A stretch of 64,000 nucleotides of DNA, from NCBI GenBank assembly GCA_963971285.1, contig OZ020258.1, forward strand, positions 6,592,614 through 6,656,613, read 5' to 3'. This document shows positions 1 to 11,114 of this stretch, piece after piece (position 1 is the first letter of the stretch; each line of letters begins with the position of its first letter). Position numbers and translations under genes: made by a program. This stretch comes from Astropecten irregularis (lineage: Eukaryota; Echinodermata; Asteroidea; Paxillosida; Astropectinidae). The notes below the pieces were generated by a model. It was given only the letters and a program-made list of their open reading frames with translations, was not told the origin of the DNA and ran no database searches.

Positions 1-599
1 TGCATGTTTTGCATAGTACCAAGACTGACAAGCTCGAACAGTACACTGCACTACGTACAGTGTCATTACTTGCACTTTATAACTCCTAGCATTCTTGTTT
101 GTCTAGCTTCTTGGCTTAATTTTAAAGCTGCACCGCCAATGTTTTTCAATTTTTTTTGGTAAGTTATGGATGGAAAACATGTTACTACACTCTCACAGAT
201 TTGTATGTTAAATGCATTAACTTGCAAGGTCTAGTCTGTACTGTGTGTCGGCACTATTACGCATCAATACATTAACTAGTATGAAGTGTACATGTAGATG
301 ATAGTTTCGGAGACCGGTGTCACACAAGAAGAGACGACAACATTAAATTACACTGAACGGAAGAGGAACGTCTTTGTCACCAAAGGCATTTTTGCTGGCA
401 CCGCTTTATACTTTCCTTGTGGAAATTACACTGTCCAGTATGTACAAATGTACAAATTAAGATACAATAGAAGATTGTCTGCAACCTCTTTCCCCGTGAA
501 AATTACTCTAGTAATATGTACAGGTATTATGAGGAAATTAAGAGGTGACAATATAGAAGATTGTCTGCAACTGATTGCCTCTAACTTTCCCTGTGTAGA
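1..599. other. Non-coding, no feature recognised
   Basis: AT-rich sequence with no protein-like frame. The open frame at about 298-624 has no recognisable motif and runs into a repeat that recurs elsewhere. Confidence 0.5.
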
Positions 600-1022
600 C
601 ATGGGTCCAGTACAGGATTGGTAAAAACATACCCAAACAGACATGTTCACAGATTAGCGTATACATGTATTTTAGGCCTACCGGTTACTTTCACTGGGTA
701 TGAAGATGGTGCTGGTAGAAATATGCCATTTCTGGCTGAAATGGTGTATGCTGTACATGTACATGTATTTATCCAGAAATTAGTTTTAAAAACAATTTTG
801 AAAACAGTTTTGAAAACAGCTACATGTAGTTTTGATCTCGGGCTAAGATCAAAACTCCTGTGAATAGATTTGAAAATACCATGAGCATTTTTCTCCATTT
901 TCTACAGTTTCCAATGATGACATGAGCTGCAAATTTCAGTGTTTGTTTTTATTCCATGACAAATTAAATCATGAACAGTCTGCAGCTGTTCCGTCACCTT
1001 TACCAATCCTGTATTATGCCTT
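600..1022. mobile_element. Degenerate family-A MITE
   Basis: It begins with GTACAGGATTGGTAA and has the internal blocks GTATGAAGATGGTGCTGGTAGAA and TTTATCCAGAAATTAG shared with the copies at 6986, 11455 and 16715. It ends with the inverted TACCAATCCTGTA before CCTTTCAAAG. No open frame. Confidence 0.5.
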
Positions 1023-1642
1023 TCAAAGAAAAGAGGAGAAAAAAATGTCCAAAGATGACACCCTGGTGAGGGGACAGGGATCCATACTGTAGCACTGGGT
1101 GCATCATGTCAGCGTAATCCTCGCTCCTTAACGAGATCCTAACTGTTCCTTCCTGTCTGCAGGGCCTATGGACCCTCTGGGTTTCCTTTTAGTCCACAGA
1201 CAATTACGTCTTATTGAATTTGTTACACCCATTTCTTAATTCACTTTATGAAATGTGCCGTGTGTTTGACGTTTCTGGACAGGATTCTTTTGAGTCTTGC
1301 TGTTGGGTTGGGGTTCTTTTTTATAAGGGAAAAGGTGTCTTTAAACAGCTATCCTACTCTCCCAAAAAGTACAGTGCTCAGCTAAGGAAAATGGGATGGG
1401 ATTTGGGCGGCGATCAGATGAACATGTAAAATACTGACCAGGCAAGATGGGGAAAGAGGAAGGGGGGGGGGGTGCTAAGCCCTTTTGATTCTGCCTCTAT
1501 TACAATATTATTGTCTCCCACTATTGCTTCATGTACTCGTGTTTGTAAGCATCCTACATCTAGGCCTTTTCACACCATGCTAAAAAAGTTCTCAAGGCTT
1601 GCGAGTAAGTTCTCATACAAATTTCACAAGGATTCACCAGCT
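1023..1642. other. Non-coding spacer
   Basis: No gene-like signal. It includes a G-run at about 1461-1471 only. Confidence 0.4.
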
Positions 1643-1865
1643 GGGCCAATTTCATAAACTGTTAAGCACAAAAATTTGCTAAGCATGACATTTCTGTCTT
1701 AATAAAAACAGGGTTAACAACCAAATGTCCACGTGATGTGTATCACTTGTGATTGTTCTTTGGCTGTTGTTAGCCGACCATGAATATCAAATAGAATTTT
1801 CAATGGTGGTTTGTTTTTTTGTGCTAAGCAAATGTTTGTGCTTAACAATTCTATGAAATTGGCCC
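1643..1865. mobile_element. Family-B hairpin MITE, copy 1
   Basis: Terminal inverted repeats GGGCCAATTTCAT...TTAAGCACAAA and the reverse near 1835-1865 bound a 223-bp element with GTGATTGTTCTTTGGCTGTTG inside. Related copies at 7653 and 15848. Confidence 0.7.
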
Positions 1866-1957
1866 CAGGGATGTCGGTCACTCTCAAGCATCAAATCATC
1901 CAATGACAACAAAAATGTAAGCACACGAAGAGTGTCGATACCCAACTGGCAGACCAG

Positions 1958-2318
1958 GGCTGGATTTCCCAAAATGCTAAGATTAATCTTCAAAGAATCT
2001 TTATCCTTCGATAAAGATCCTGCTACTATTGAAATGCGTCAGGCCTCTTTAAACTCTTAGCAATTAATAATATTACAAACTAACTTAGCCTGTGATAAAG
2101 ATCCTGCTAAGATCGAAACGTCACACCCTCCTACATGTACATGTACACCGAAACACTAAATGTATGTACACTATACATGTACATGTAAGATTTAAAATCT
2201 CAAGATGAGTTGTCAGTATTACCTAAGTATTGATTTGTATTTTGGCACCACACTTTGCTTAGCAATTAAGATCGATTCACATTTAAGATTGATGTTAGTG
2301 CTTTGTGAAATCCACTCC
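1958..2318. mobile_element. Family-C MITE-like repeat, interrupted
   Basis: The left end AGGGCTGGATTTC and the right half (2195-2318, ending GTGAAATCC) match the compact copy at 8438-8582. The middle (about 2020-2190) is extra sequence with TACATGTACATGTA tracts. Confidence 0.45.
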
Positions 2319-3393
2319 AGAAGTGGGTCATTACCACGGGATTGGGTTAGAATACGCACAGTATGTATGTATCGCTCTCCAACATGTTTTGGTGTAAATG
2401 TTTGGTCCATTGAATTATGTAAAAAAAAATCAAAAGTTGAATAGAAAGTCGCCTGAACCAGTTGGGCCTACCACAGTTAATAAATGTAAGAAGAAGCATG
2501 ATGCCAGAGTTCTGCTGACATATGAGTTATGACTCATTCTGGTAGAGCCAACGCTCCCCCTTTAGTAAAATGCAGCATCACTGCACAGACATGTGTATCA
2601 CATGCGTATGCTCATCGTCACCCTATGATAACAATGATTCACAACACACTGACTGTGCAATGACACCGCCACCGCTCACAAGACAAGACGTTGAAGACGT
2701 GTCGTACTTGGCATACATCGTGTACGTCACAATAGACATGTGATACAGTAATGAGTATAGGGATTCACAGAACTCCCTTCTCAGTACTTGACTCCCTCGT
2801 ACTCTCTGTCGCCCAGTCTCTATTCCATTCACCTCTTTCCCTGATCGTTGTTGGTTGACATTTTGGAATCGGGGCACCAAATTGGATCTGACTCACTGTT
2901 GAATCCCACGGATAAAGGACCTAATGCTCTATCTTTCGATGATGATGGGGCTCGGTATTGGGGCTATTTGAGACAGCAGAGATTGATAAGGTAAACGGGT
3001 GCCGTCCGCTCACTGGCTGTAGATGACACTTTGTTGTTGTGATATATATTTCCATCTGTGTGCAGCCATATCCTTGTTGATCGATGCCACAGGCTGTCGT
3101 GTAAGCTGTGAGTTGTGATGGTCTGTTATGTGTGGTCATGCATACAATGGGTCATGCAATACTGCTGACTTGCGTACAAGTTAGTGTATGGGAATTTGTA
3201 CACGGGCCCAGTGTGTACAGCAGATGGCGGTCAATTTTCTTGACAGGTTCTTCAAGGTTCTGTTTTTGTGATGTACAGACTAGTACTGTACTATACAACT
3301 GGTGTACGTTAGGCCTAAGGCCGGGTACACTGTATGTAATTCCCTTTTAGTGTTCTGTATGTGATCCACTGATTCCTTTAATAAACTGGTATA
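2319..3393. other. Non-coding spacer
   Basis: Several short open frames on both strands, none with recognisable motifs or splice context. Nothing else seen. Confidence 0.4.
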
Positions 3394-3555
3394 CAAATAA
3401 TGAATGTTTATGAGTGGAATGGTAAAAATAATTTCATGAGGTGACAGATGGACTGTTCCATTTCACGAGGCGAAGCCGAGTGGAATGGAGCAGTCCATCT
3501 GTCACCGAATAAAATTAATGTTACCATTCTACGAATGTGAAACATTCATTATTTG
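3394..3555. mobile_element. 162-bp near-perfect palindromic (foldback) element
   Basis: The outer arms CAAATAATGAATGTTT and AAACATTCATTATTTG enclose inner arms around GTGACAGATGGACTG. The centre is at about 3475 (ACGAGGCGAAGCCGAG). Almost the whole length can pair as one hairpin. Confidence 0.75.
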
Positions 3556-3557
3556 TT

Positions 3558-3919
3558 TTATATAACATCTAAGTAGATCTTTGTCATTTGATATTGATTG
3601 GAGGATAACATTTTAAGAGTTAGCGAGACAAAAAAAGCTTAAAATCTTGGCAAACTTTATGCTCTTATTACAGTAACACGCGTTGTACACCAACGCGTTC
3701 GCGCGCACGCAGTGACAAATAAATAGAACGCCGCTTGACCAATCACGTATTAGAGTCCCTGGCGTGCAATGGTACAAATCTGATGGCACCAAAAATGCAC
3801 GGTGGAAGGAACAAATTTCAACGGTTGTGACGTAAGCCATGAATTGGTCTATTTATCAAATATCACGTGACATACAATCCTCCAATCAAATGACAAGGAT
3901 CTACTAAGGTGTTATATAA
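3558..3919. mobile_element. 362-bp element with long terminal inverted repeats
   Basis: TTATATAACATCTAAGTAGA at the left end is matched in reverse by a right arm ending GGTGTTATATAA. The arms run to about 45 bases (through TTTGATTGGAGGAT). No transposase inside. Confidence 0.7.
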
Positions 3920-5359
3920 TTTTAAATAGTGCATATCACAATCCACGTACATGTATGATGTCTCTATGCACGTATTAATATTATCCCTGGTTATTGGGCT
4001 ACAATTACTAAATTACATTCCTGAAACAATCTCAACTCCCTGGGGAGGATACAGCCCCTGCTGCTGTAACTTACAGTGTAAGGTGCACAAAGGCTAATTA
4101 AGCACAAACTTAATATTCAGATATACACTGTACCTCAATATTATGTACGTACATGTACATGTAAACCATCTACGTATGGGTTATCCTTCGAGTTACGATT
4201 GGTTGTAGGGCTTGATTGTAGGGCTTCGTGAAATCAATCCCTGGTTTTGTACATACATCAAACATGAAAAATGTTTGGGGGCCTGGATGGGATGGAAAGT
4301 CAGAAGCAAAGTGTCTTGCTTATGGACACAGAGCACCATGTTTGCAGCAACGTCTTGCTTATTAAAGCACCGTGTTCACAGCAGCAGGGTCTGAACCTTC
4401 ACAACCCTTAACTTTAGTTCAAAGGCATCGGTCCCCTCAACCACGATACCCCATCCATGTCGGGATGAATTTTGATACAAAAACAAATTAAACCAAACTT
4501 GTGTGCTCATGAAGTTTGGTATACATATAGACATATGGTATAATTTGATCGCTGTGACTCACAGGTAAATTAACGTCATCCTCCCATCATGATCATCTTG
4601 CTCTCATCCCATCTGCAACCCTTTAAGTAGTTTCATCATAAAAATATTTTGCCATTTGTGCCGTAATTTAGATTAATTGCATGTAGATGTAATTTTCTTC
4701 TCAAATGTTTTTTTTTGGGGGGGAATGAGGAATATTTTGGACATGTTGGAATCAGATGAAAACATTGATCAATGTACATTCATGTGTGGCCGTGCTGGAA
4801 GGTACATGTATCATGTATTGTAAAGCAAGGATGTGAGGCATCAGATTTTAATCTGAATTCAGATTTCTTTTCGTACACCTGCTCTGTACTAAAGTGTGAT
4901 CCAGGAACTTTTGAATTTCAGGTTTTTCCTTGGTCTGTTTTTTTTTTGTGGCCCCACTCACATCCCTGGTGAAGGCAGCCACAACTTTTTAAACATGTCA
5001 AATGAATTATCTGTATTGTTATAAAACTCAGCCTGTCTGTCATTGTTTGTGGTAAAAAAATATAGTAAAAGAAGGTATTTTAGATGCATAATTTAGCACC
5101 CCACTTTTCGTGACGAAAAACCTTGCTTATACTGTATGTCACATGCAGAACGCCATGCAGTATACTATGGTGCGAGCCTATACTAGTTCTGTAGGTGATG
5201 TCACACGCATTGTTGGGTGGATCAATTCCAATGGGGATTTGTTAGGTCAAAATTAAAATTTTCATAAAAATATAAATTTGAATAGTCATTACTTATGTAT
5301 TTTAAAAGCAATCATTTTTAAGTACTTTCACCCCTTTTTCCAAATTTGATTACAGTAAA
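3920..5359. other. Non-coding spacer with repeat fragments
   Basis: A family-D fragment at about 4180-4245 (TTATCCTTCGAGTTACGATT, CTTCGTGAAATC). No gene seen. Confidence 0.4.
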
Positions 5360-5749
5360 CCTTTAAAGGGAGCATTATACTTTATAGGATTTGCAAAGAT
5401 GTGCGTTTTAGTTGAATTTTGTACTTAAACGGAAGTGAAGGTCTTATACTTCTTTACAGACGTTGTTTCATGTACCTTTTTATGCTTTGTTCATCTGGAT
5501 AGCAGAAATGCGGCCGAATTAATCTTGCTCCCTCCAAATCCTTCAAGGTTACACCACACTTTTGAAATGCTAAAAAGATCGTTCGGACGAACATTCTTTT
5601 CAAAAGACACTAAATCTAGATTTCCTTGAAAAAGCCACATCATGGTGACTGTTTGCACTGTTTACGAACTGCTGAGTCCATTTTCTGTCTGAAGCTCAAT
5701 AAATTTTTTGTGGAGGCCTTGCAAATCCTGTACGCTGCCTTTAAAGGGA
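5360..5749. mobile_element. MITE with CCTTTAAAGG termini
   Basis: The left end CCTTTAAAGGGAGC, with AGGATTTGCAAAG further in, pairs with a right end reading CTTGCAAATCCTGTACGCTG then CCTTTAAAGG. About 390 bp, no open frame of note. Confidence 0.6.
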
Positions 5750-6103
5750 CAAACATGTTCGATGATTAAGTCAGATTGTCAAAAATAAAGGATCTCTAGT
5801 TCAAGTTTAGCCTCAGTGCACTGAAGGCAGATCAGGAGCTTGTAATATAATGAATGGGCTAGACAAGAGTCAGTAGGGAAATACAGTTGGTGTGTTGATC
5901 TGATGACAAGCTACAAACAGCTGTCTTACAGTACAACTACCAGTACCTTTCCAGTCATTTTGTTTCCAGCTGGGCCAGCGACGTGTTTCTTTCAAATGTC
6001 ACTAATCAGTAGCCTGTTTACATCGTGTACACACGTATGTGGACATTTTAGTACTGGGACTTAAACCAAAAAAATTATTACAATCCGAATAACTGTTATC
6101 ATC

Positions 6104-6171
6104 GCTGGATAGCTCAGTTGGTAGAGCGCCTGTACGATATTCAGGGGGTCACCATTTCGAATCCCGCTCCA
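6104..6171 (+). repeat. tRNA-like SINE head
   Basis: A-box-like TAGCTCAGTTGGTAGAGC and B-box-like TTTCGAATCCC at tRNA spacing, but the anticodon arm does not fold. Its relative at 18562 shares the 3' flank (ATTTTTC...TTTGTTCA), which supports a tRNA-derived SINE rather than a functional tRNA. Confidence 0.55.
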
Positions 6172-6985
6172 CTCAATTTTTCTTTGTTCACCATTCAATG
6201 ACTATTTTATTTATTTATTAGTTTTTATTTTGCAGGGAAGACATTTCTTAGATTTGTATTTGATTTAAGATTTTTTGGGCTCAGATTTTCAGAGTTCAGA
6301 TTTTTCTTATATGCCCCCTTGTCGGTTGTTTCAGATTTTTTTTTTTATCATGGGTCAATCTCATCCTTGATATTTTAATTTTTTACATCTTATATTTTAT
6401 TTTTAGGCCTATTTAATCCTTAAAAAAAATTGGGGGGGGGGGGGGGTTATTAAAATATAGAAGATCCACTTTTTTCTTCAAATGTTGGTATTGGTTTTTC
6501 AGTAAATAAATTCTTTTTAAATACAAACTGTTCTAGATTTTTGGTTGTTTAACATTTAAACATGTTAATATTATCCCCAATTCCCCATGGTACACTCTGT
6601 CATATGCATGTACCTGTAAGCAGTGCTATAAAAAGGAATTTGTTTTTTCTGACAAAACATAATTTTATACCTGTGTGTGACATTTTCCTAGAGGTGAACT
6701 TGTGCTTACAGGAGCGAGAACCCACCAGCTGGGTGGGTAATTTTCTCAATTTGAAATGTACACTTGTAAGATGGTATGATAAAAGGCATTTGCGTGCCCA
6801 CTCACTTAATACTGAAACCTTGGTGTACAATAATACATTTTTGCCTATCGTGGCTAGCCATAGCATTACACTTGGAACTGCATGCAGTACATGAATGGTG
6901 TATGGCTGTCAAGCAGTATCAGAGTATAGAGTTTGTATTGAAAGCCTATGAGGCAAACAAACAAAATGGACTGCCTGGATTGGTT
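6172..6985. other. Non-coding, T-rich low-complexity
   Basis: Poly-T and poly-G tracts (6433-6446 is a G-run). The open frames at 6562-7012 lack motifs and overlap on both strands. Confidence 0.4.
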
Positions 6986-7190
6986 TTTAAAGGTACAGTA
7001 CAGGATTGGTAACGTCATACCCAAACAAAAAGTGTTCACAGATTTACCTAAAAGTTTTAGCGTATGAAGATAGTGCTGGTAGTAGTAGAAAGATACGGTT
7101 AAAATATTCGCCTGAATTGGTGTATTTATCCAGAAATTAGTAAAACAAAGATCTGAAACAATTTTGATCTCATATTTGATTTTCATATTC
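6986..7190. mobile_element. Truncated family-A MITE
   Basis: TTAAAGGTACAGTACAGGAT, GTTCACAGATTTACC, GTATGAAGATAGTGCTGGTAG and TTTATCCAGAAATTAGT match the family, then similarity stops. Confidence 0.6.
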
Positions 7191-7652
7191 TTTTTTACTG
7201 AACAATTGACTCAGAGGATACAATTCCCTCGAAGTCGAAATGTGTCCCCGTCCGAAATAAAATAATACCGACTTGATCGTAGCAATTCTTGACAGCCAGA
7301 GTGTCGAATACCGTAAAGGCTATTAGTGATAATTAATTGTGTCAGAGATGACCCAAGCCGCTTAATTCTGTCATGGACTGGCAGGAAATTTACTTAAGGT
7401 CTTGGTACAACATGTACATGTACAGTACATGAGACATTGCAGTTTACATACAGTGCACGTGTGTTGTGTAGTCGTGACATTCCGGTAATGAAATCCGACT
7501 TAACATGGATGAATGGACAAATCTCTTTCGTGGTTGATGAACCGTGTTTCTGTTCGCTGCTCAGCAGAAAAAGTCATCACAGTTCAAGCTCAGACCCTGA
7601 CTAGGAAAACTCTTTTGTTTTCAGTATTTGGTAGATTTTGAAGAGCACCCTA
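7191..7652. other. Non-coding spacer
   Basis: Nothing recognised beyond a TACATGTACAGTACATG palindromic tract at about 7410-7432. Confidence 0.35.
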
Positions 7653-7877
7653 GGGGCCAATTTCATGGAGCTTTTAAGCACAAAAAAGATTGCTAAGTAG
7701 TCCAAAATGTCTTGCTCAATAAAAACAAACCACCATTAAAAATTGCATTTGATATTCATAGGCAGCCAAAGAACAATCACAAGTGATCATGGTGATGCAC
7801 GACACATGGACATTTGGTTGCTGTAATCCTGTTCTTATTAAGACAGAAATTTCATGGTTAGCAAAAGTTTGTGCTAG
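7653..7877. mobile_element. Family-B hairpin MITE, copy 2
   Basis: It starts GGGGCCAATTTCATGGA with TTAAGCAC; the inner part is inverted relative to copy 1 (ACAATCACAAGTGATCATGG). The right terminal repeat is mostly lost. Confidence 0.65.
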
Positions 7878-7987
7878 GTTAAGGAAGTTTGCATGTACAC
7901 TGTAGGCCTACATGTTTGTAGACATACACTGTACATGTACATGTACTTCTATGAGTCTGGTTCTGGAAAAAAAAATGGTGCTTTTCA

Positions 7988-8127
7988 GGGGTCGATTTCA
8001 CGAAGTCCTACGATCAATCATAACTCCAGCTACGAAGGATAACCCATCGTATCCTACATAGGGCTGTAATGCATTACAAGTCCAATGATTGATAGTAAGT
8101 TACGATGAGTTTGGTGAAATCGACCCC
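7988..8127. mobile_element. Family-D MITE, compact copy
   Basis: 140 bp bounded by GGGGTCGATTTCACGAAGTC and its reverse (GGTGAAATCGACCCC). The internal TACGAAGGATAACCCATCG recurs at 22570. Confidence 0.75.
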
Positions 8128-8437
8128 AGGACCAGTTAAATGTACATGGATATCCACAAGCAGAGAATATACATGTACACAGTGTCTCGGATAACCTCTT
8201 AAACGACTGTCGATTCACTGTGCAAACCTCTGGGTGCAACAGGATTTGTAGCATCGACAATAATGAGCAGGAAAGATTGATAAGGAATGAAAGCAGCATC
8301 CCTTTGCTAGAAGAAGTAGGCCGAGTCATTGTGACAATCCATATCAGGATGTTAAGGGGTAATGCGGAACACGTCCATTGTAATTTCAGCGTTTTCGTAC
8401 TGATGCGTGTATTTCCACATCTTCTGTAAGATGACTA

Positions 8438-8582
8438 GGGCTGGATTTCACCAAACACTAATATGAATCTTTTATGAGTTGTAAGTATCACCATGTAGTG
8501 ATTTGTATTGTGACATCACACTTTGTTTATCAATCAAAATTGATTCATACTTAAGGTCTTAGTGCTTCGTGAAATCGGCCCC
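8438..8582. mobile_element. Family-C MITE, compact copy
   Basis: Bounded by AGGGCTGGATTTCACCAAA and TTCGTGAAATCGGCCCCT. The inner part matches 2195-2318. Confidence 0.6.
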
Positions 8583-8750
8583 TGCATTCTTACATGTACA
8601 TTCTAATCTACAAATCTGGTACAGACTTTGTACTTGTGCCGAAGCTGTCGTCATAAGTAATTACTAGGGCCAACTCTTTGTCAATCAACAATGATGATCT
8701 TCTAATTTCTATGTTGAATCCTTTCCTGGGAAGTCTTTCTCAAATCTTTT

Positions 8751-8768
8751 GTGTGTGTGTGTGTGTGT
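8751..8768. repeat. (GT)9 microsatellite
   Basis: Nine perfect GT dinucleotides. Confidence 0.9.
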
Positions 8769-8989
8769 CCATAGTTTGTTCCTAATTAGTTTAAGTCTCA
8801 AATTGTCTCAACTGATGATTCTGCATGATAATCGCAAATTGAAGGGGGGGACCTAGGGGATAGGTTTATGACATTGGACTTGCACATAGGGAAAAAAAAA
8901 ACAGAAGAAGACGAAGAAGAGGGAAAAAAATGATCTCCAACAGGAAATAGTCCATCACTAACGCTGACTGTCCTGCGAGCGCACTCTGG

Positions 8990-9560
8990 TACCCTGGGAG
9001 CAACCCCCGCTCACGCAATGTAACGCATTGGATGATATTGTGTATATCATATAAACTGGGTTACATGTCTTCTGGCTGGTTTGTCCGCCCGCCCGCAGTG
9101 ACTTGGCTGATTCTTAACCCCAGAGGGAGCCCTAGTTTGATATCAATCTTAGCCCGTCGACAGCTGTAATCTATTAGCAGCTCCCCCCCTCCAATCCCCC
9201 CTCATCGCACCCCCCTCCCAACCCTCTCTCTGATGCAATTCCCCCTCCCCCCCCCCCAACCTCCCTCCCCCCAAAAGGCAGGAAATTATAGGATATTTGT
9301 ATTGGGCATCCAGGAGCGGAAAGTGGATCTCCCGGTTGAAAGTCGAATTTCCCTCCCAAGTTTTTTTGCTTTCTCCGCGCTCTCTCTCCGGGGAGCATGT
9401 GTTGGTTTGAAGTTAATTTGTCGTTTTTTCCTTTACATCTGGTTTCAGTCAGGCTGGCGGGACAGTAACCGTCGAGGCTGGGGCCCGGCATGTACATGTA
9501 ATGTTCGTGTTTTACATTGGATGGTATAGTTTAGTGTCTTCAATACTCTTCATTCTGAGG
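8990..9560 (+). promoter_or_regulatory. Possible promoter / non-coding first exon region
   Basis: GC and CpG content rise here relative to the AT-rich flanks, with a C-rich tract at about 9181-9280 and no protein-like frame. It lies upstream of a gene whose first coding exon begins with an in-UTR acceptor, so a transcription start here is plausible. No TATA box or initiator was identified with confidence. Confidence 0.25.
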
Positions 9561-9744
9561 AAGGCGGCGCACGTTGCACTAAGTGCCCCGGGTTTCCCTT
9601 CTGAAAAGTGGGAGCAAATGCTGATACATGTATTGGTGAATGGAGTTGTCTGGCCTAGTGTAGATGTGGGCCTGGCAGGGTTGATCTGATCAAAATTGGA
9701 AGCAGTTTTTTCATTTGGGATTTGTCAATTTGGATTCTTTCTTG

Positions 9745-10021
9745 GCAGGGCTCGAATTTTGTGAAAAAAAGCACTGGACAACAGGTCTAGTAAATGAAGC
9801 ATTTTACTAGAGCTGAACTTTTTTTCACTAGACCTGTGGCATTCATGTACATAGGAAAACCTTAATTGTATGCCATATTGTGTCAAAAATGTGTCAGCAT
9901 TTTATTTGTGTAAGGAAAACAAAATCAATAGACAGTCGGACTAGTGCAGTACACACTTTACTAGACCCACACTGAAATCACTAGACTCGGTTCACGGTCT
10001 AGTGGATATTTCGAGCCCTGC
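9745..10021. mobile_element. Non-autonomous element with GCAGGGCTCGAA termini
   Basis: The left end GCAGGGCTCGAATTTTGTG and the right end TTCGAGCCCTGC are inverted. ACTAGACC/GGTCTAGT motifs recur at least four times inside. 277 bp, no coding frame. Confidence 0.65.
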
Positions 10022-10313
10022 TTGGTATTTGTTTGTTAGTTTGTTGGTTGGTGGGTTTGTCTGTCTCTCGGGGCATTGGGGTGTTTGTTTGTTTTGTTGT
10101 TTTAAGAATATTGCTTGCTGTCTGACATCCTATGCAATGAAATTGCATATCTCCTCAGTTCAGATTTGTCAGAGATTGTCTGGAGACTGCTGTGACAAAT
10201 TTATGGATGATCTTGATTTTGTGTGATTGTGACAGTGACGTAAGCTAGCAAGTTTGATTGACATACATGTATATTCATGATGGATTTGTTTTCTCCCTCT
10301 TCTTGTTTGACAG

Positions 10314-11114
10314 GTAATTGGATCAGCATCAGCTAAGCAATGACCAATCACTCTGTCTCCATTCTTTGGGTCATCCAGCCATCTGTCCTTCCCCTGTCAG
10401 CCGTCCACAGCCGCCGCCCTCATGTCGCAGGCGTACGGGCGCATGTACCACCCTCATCCCCACCACCACCACAACGTCCACAACCAAGGGCCGCCGTTCC
10501 GTCAAGCAGGTGAGGCCGTGCCCCAGCACCATCATCCAGGCTACTCCAACCACAGGGGCTACCACCAGAACCACTACAGCCCGCCGCAGCAACAACAGCA
10601 GCAGCAGCAGCAGCGCCCGGCACCATCGCATAGCAGCTACAGCAACTCTGTGTCTGTCTACTCCGTCCCCAAGCCGTCCCGGCCCTACAACAGCTACAAC
10701 AACCGGCGGGGTCGTGGCGGTGGCACTGCGGGCGGAGGTAGCAGCAGCTCGCAAGGTCGCGGAGGCTACCACAACCACAATAACCACAGCAACCACCACG
10801 CCAACAACCATCACCACCACCACCACGCCAACAACAGCAGCCACCAGGGGTACGCCGGCCACACCCACAATAACTACCGGCCCCACCCGCCCGATTTCGA
10901 CCTCGAGTGGGACAACTACGACTTCAACGCGGAAGGACCGTCGGGTAAGCGTGCAGGCAGGCCGAGGAACTCTAACCCCAACCACGGAGGCGGTCCGGCC
11001 CTGAACGACTCTGAGTTGGAGTGGGACGACTACGACCTGAGACCCAAGGAGGAAGTTGAGGAGGATCAACCTGATACCTTAGACTACATCTTGACTGAAG
11101 GAGTCTTCCCATTG
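10314..11114 (+). CDS. AKAP7-like gene, first coding exon with 5' UTR segment
   Basis: A pyrimidine-rich acceptor ends in CAG at 10311-10313, so 10314-10421 is probably 5' UTR spliced to an upstream non-coding exon that I could not place. The ATG at 10422 opens a 231-codon segment. It begins with a His-rich run, has nine consecutive Gln codons at 10587-10613, a Gly/Arg-rich patch and a second Asn/His-rich stretch. It ends with two related acidic-aromatic motifs, LEWDNYDFN and LEWDDYDLR. The donor that keeps frame with exon 2 is at 11115 (TTG|GTTGGT, phase 0). The neighbouring GTATCA at 11119 would break the frame. Strong GC-rich coding character contrasts with the AT-rich flanks. Confidence 0.75.

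Noticed and set aside
2623-2880. 85-codon minus-strand frame
   Set aside because: No motif, splice context or compositional signal.
6104-6171. Functional tRNA gene
   Set aside because: A and B boxes are present but the stems do not close, and a relative at 18562 shares flanking sequence, which fits a SINE.
9174-9529. Overlapping open frames in the C-rich region
   Set aside because: Pro/Gly-rich strings generated by C and G runs on opposite strands.
10371-11069. Long open frames on the minus strand and in the other plus frame over the His/Gln-rich exon
   Set aside because: Products are simple Val/Arg/Thr-rich strings caused by GC-rich low-complexity codons. The 10422 frame has a proper start, a matching donor and the motif pair.
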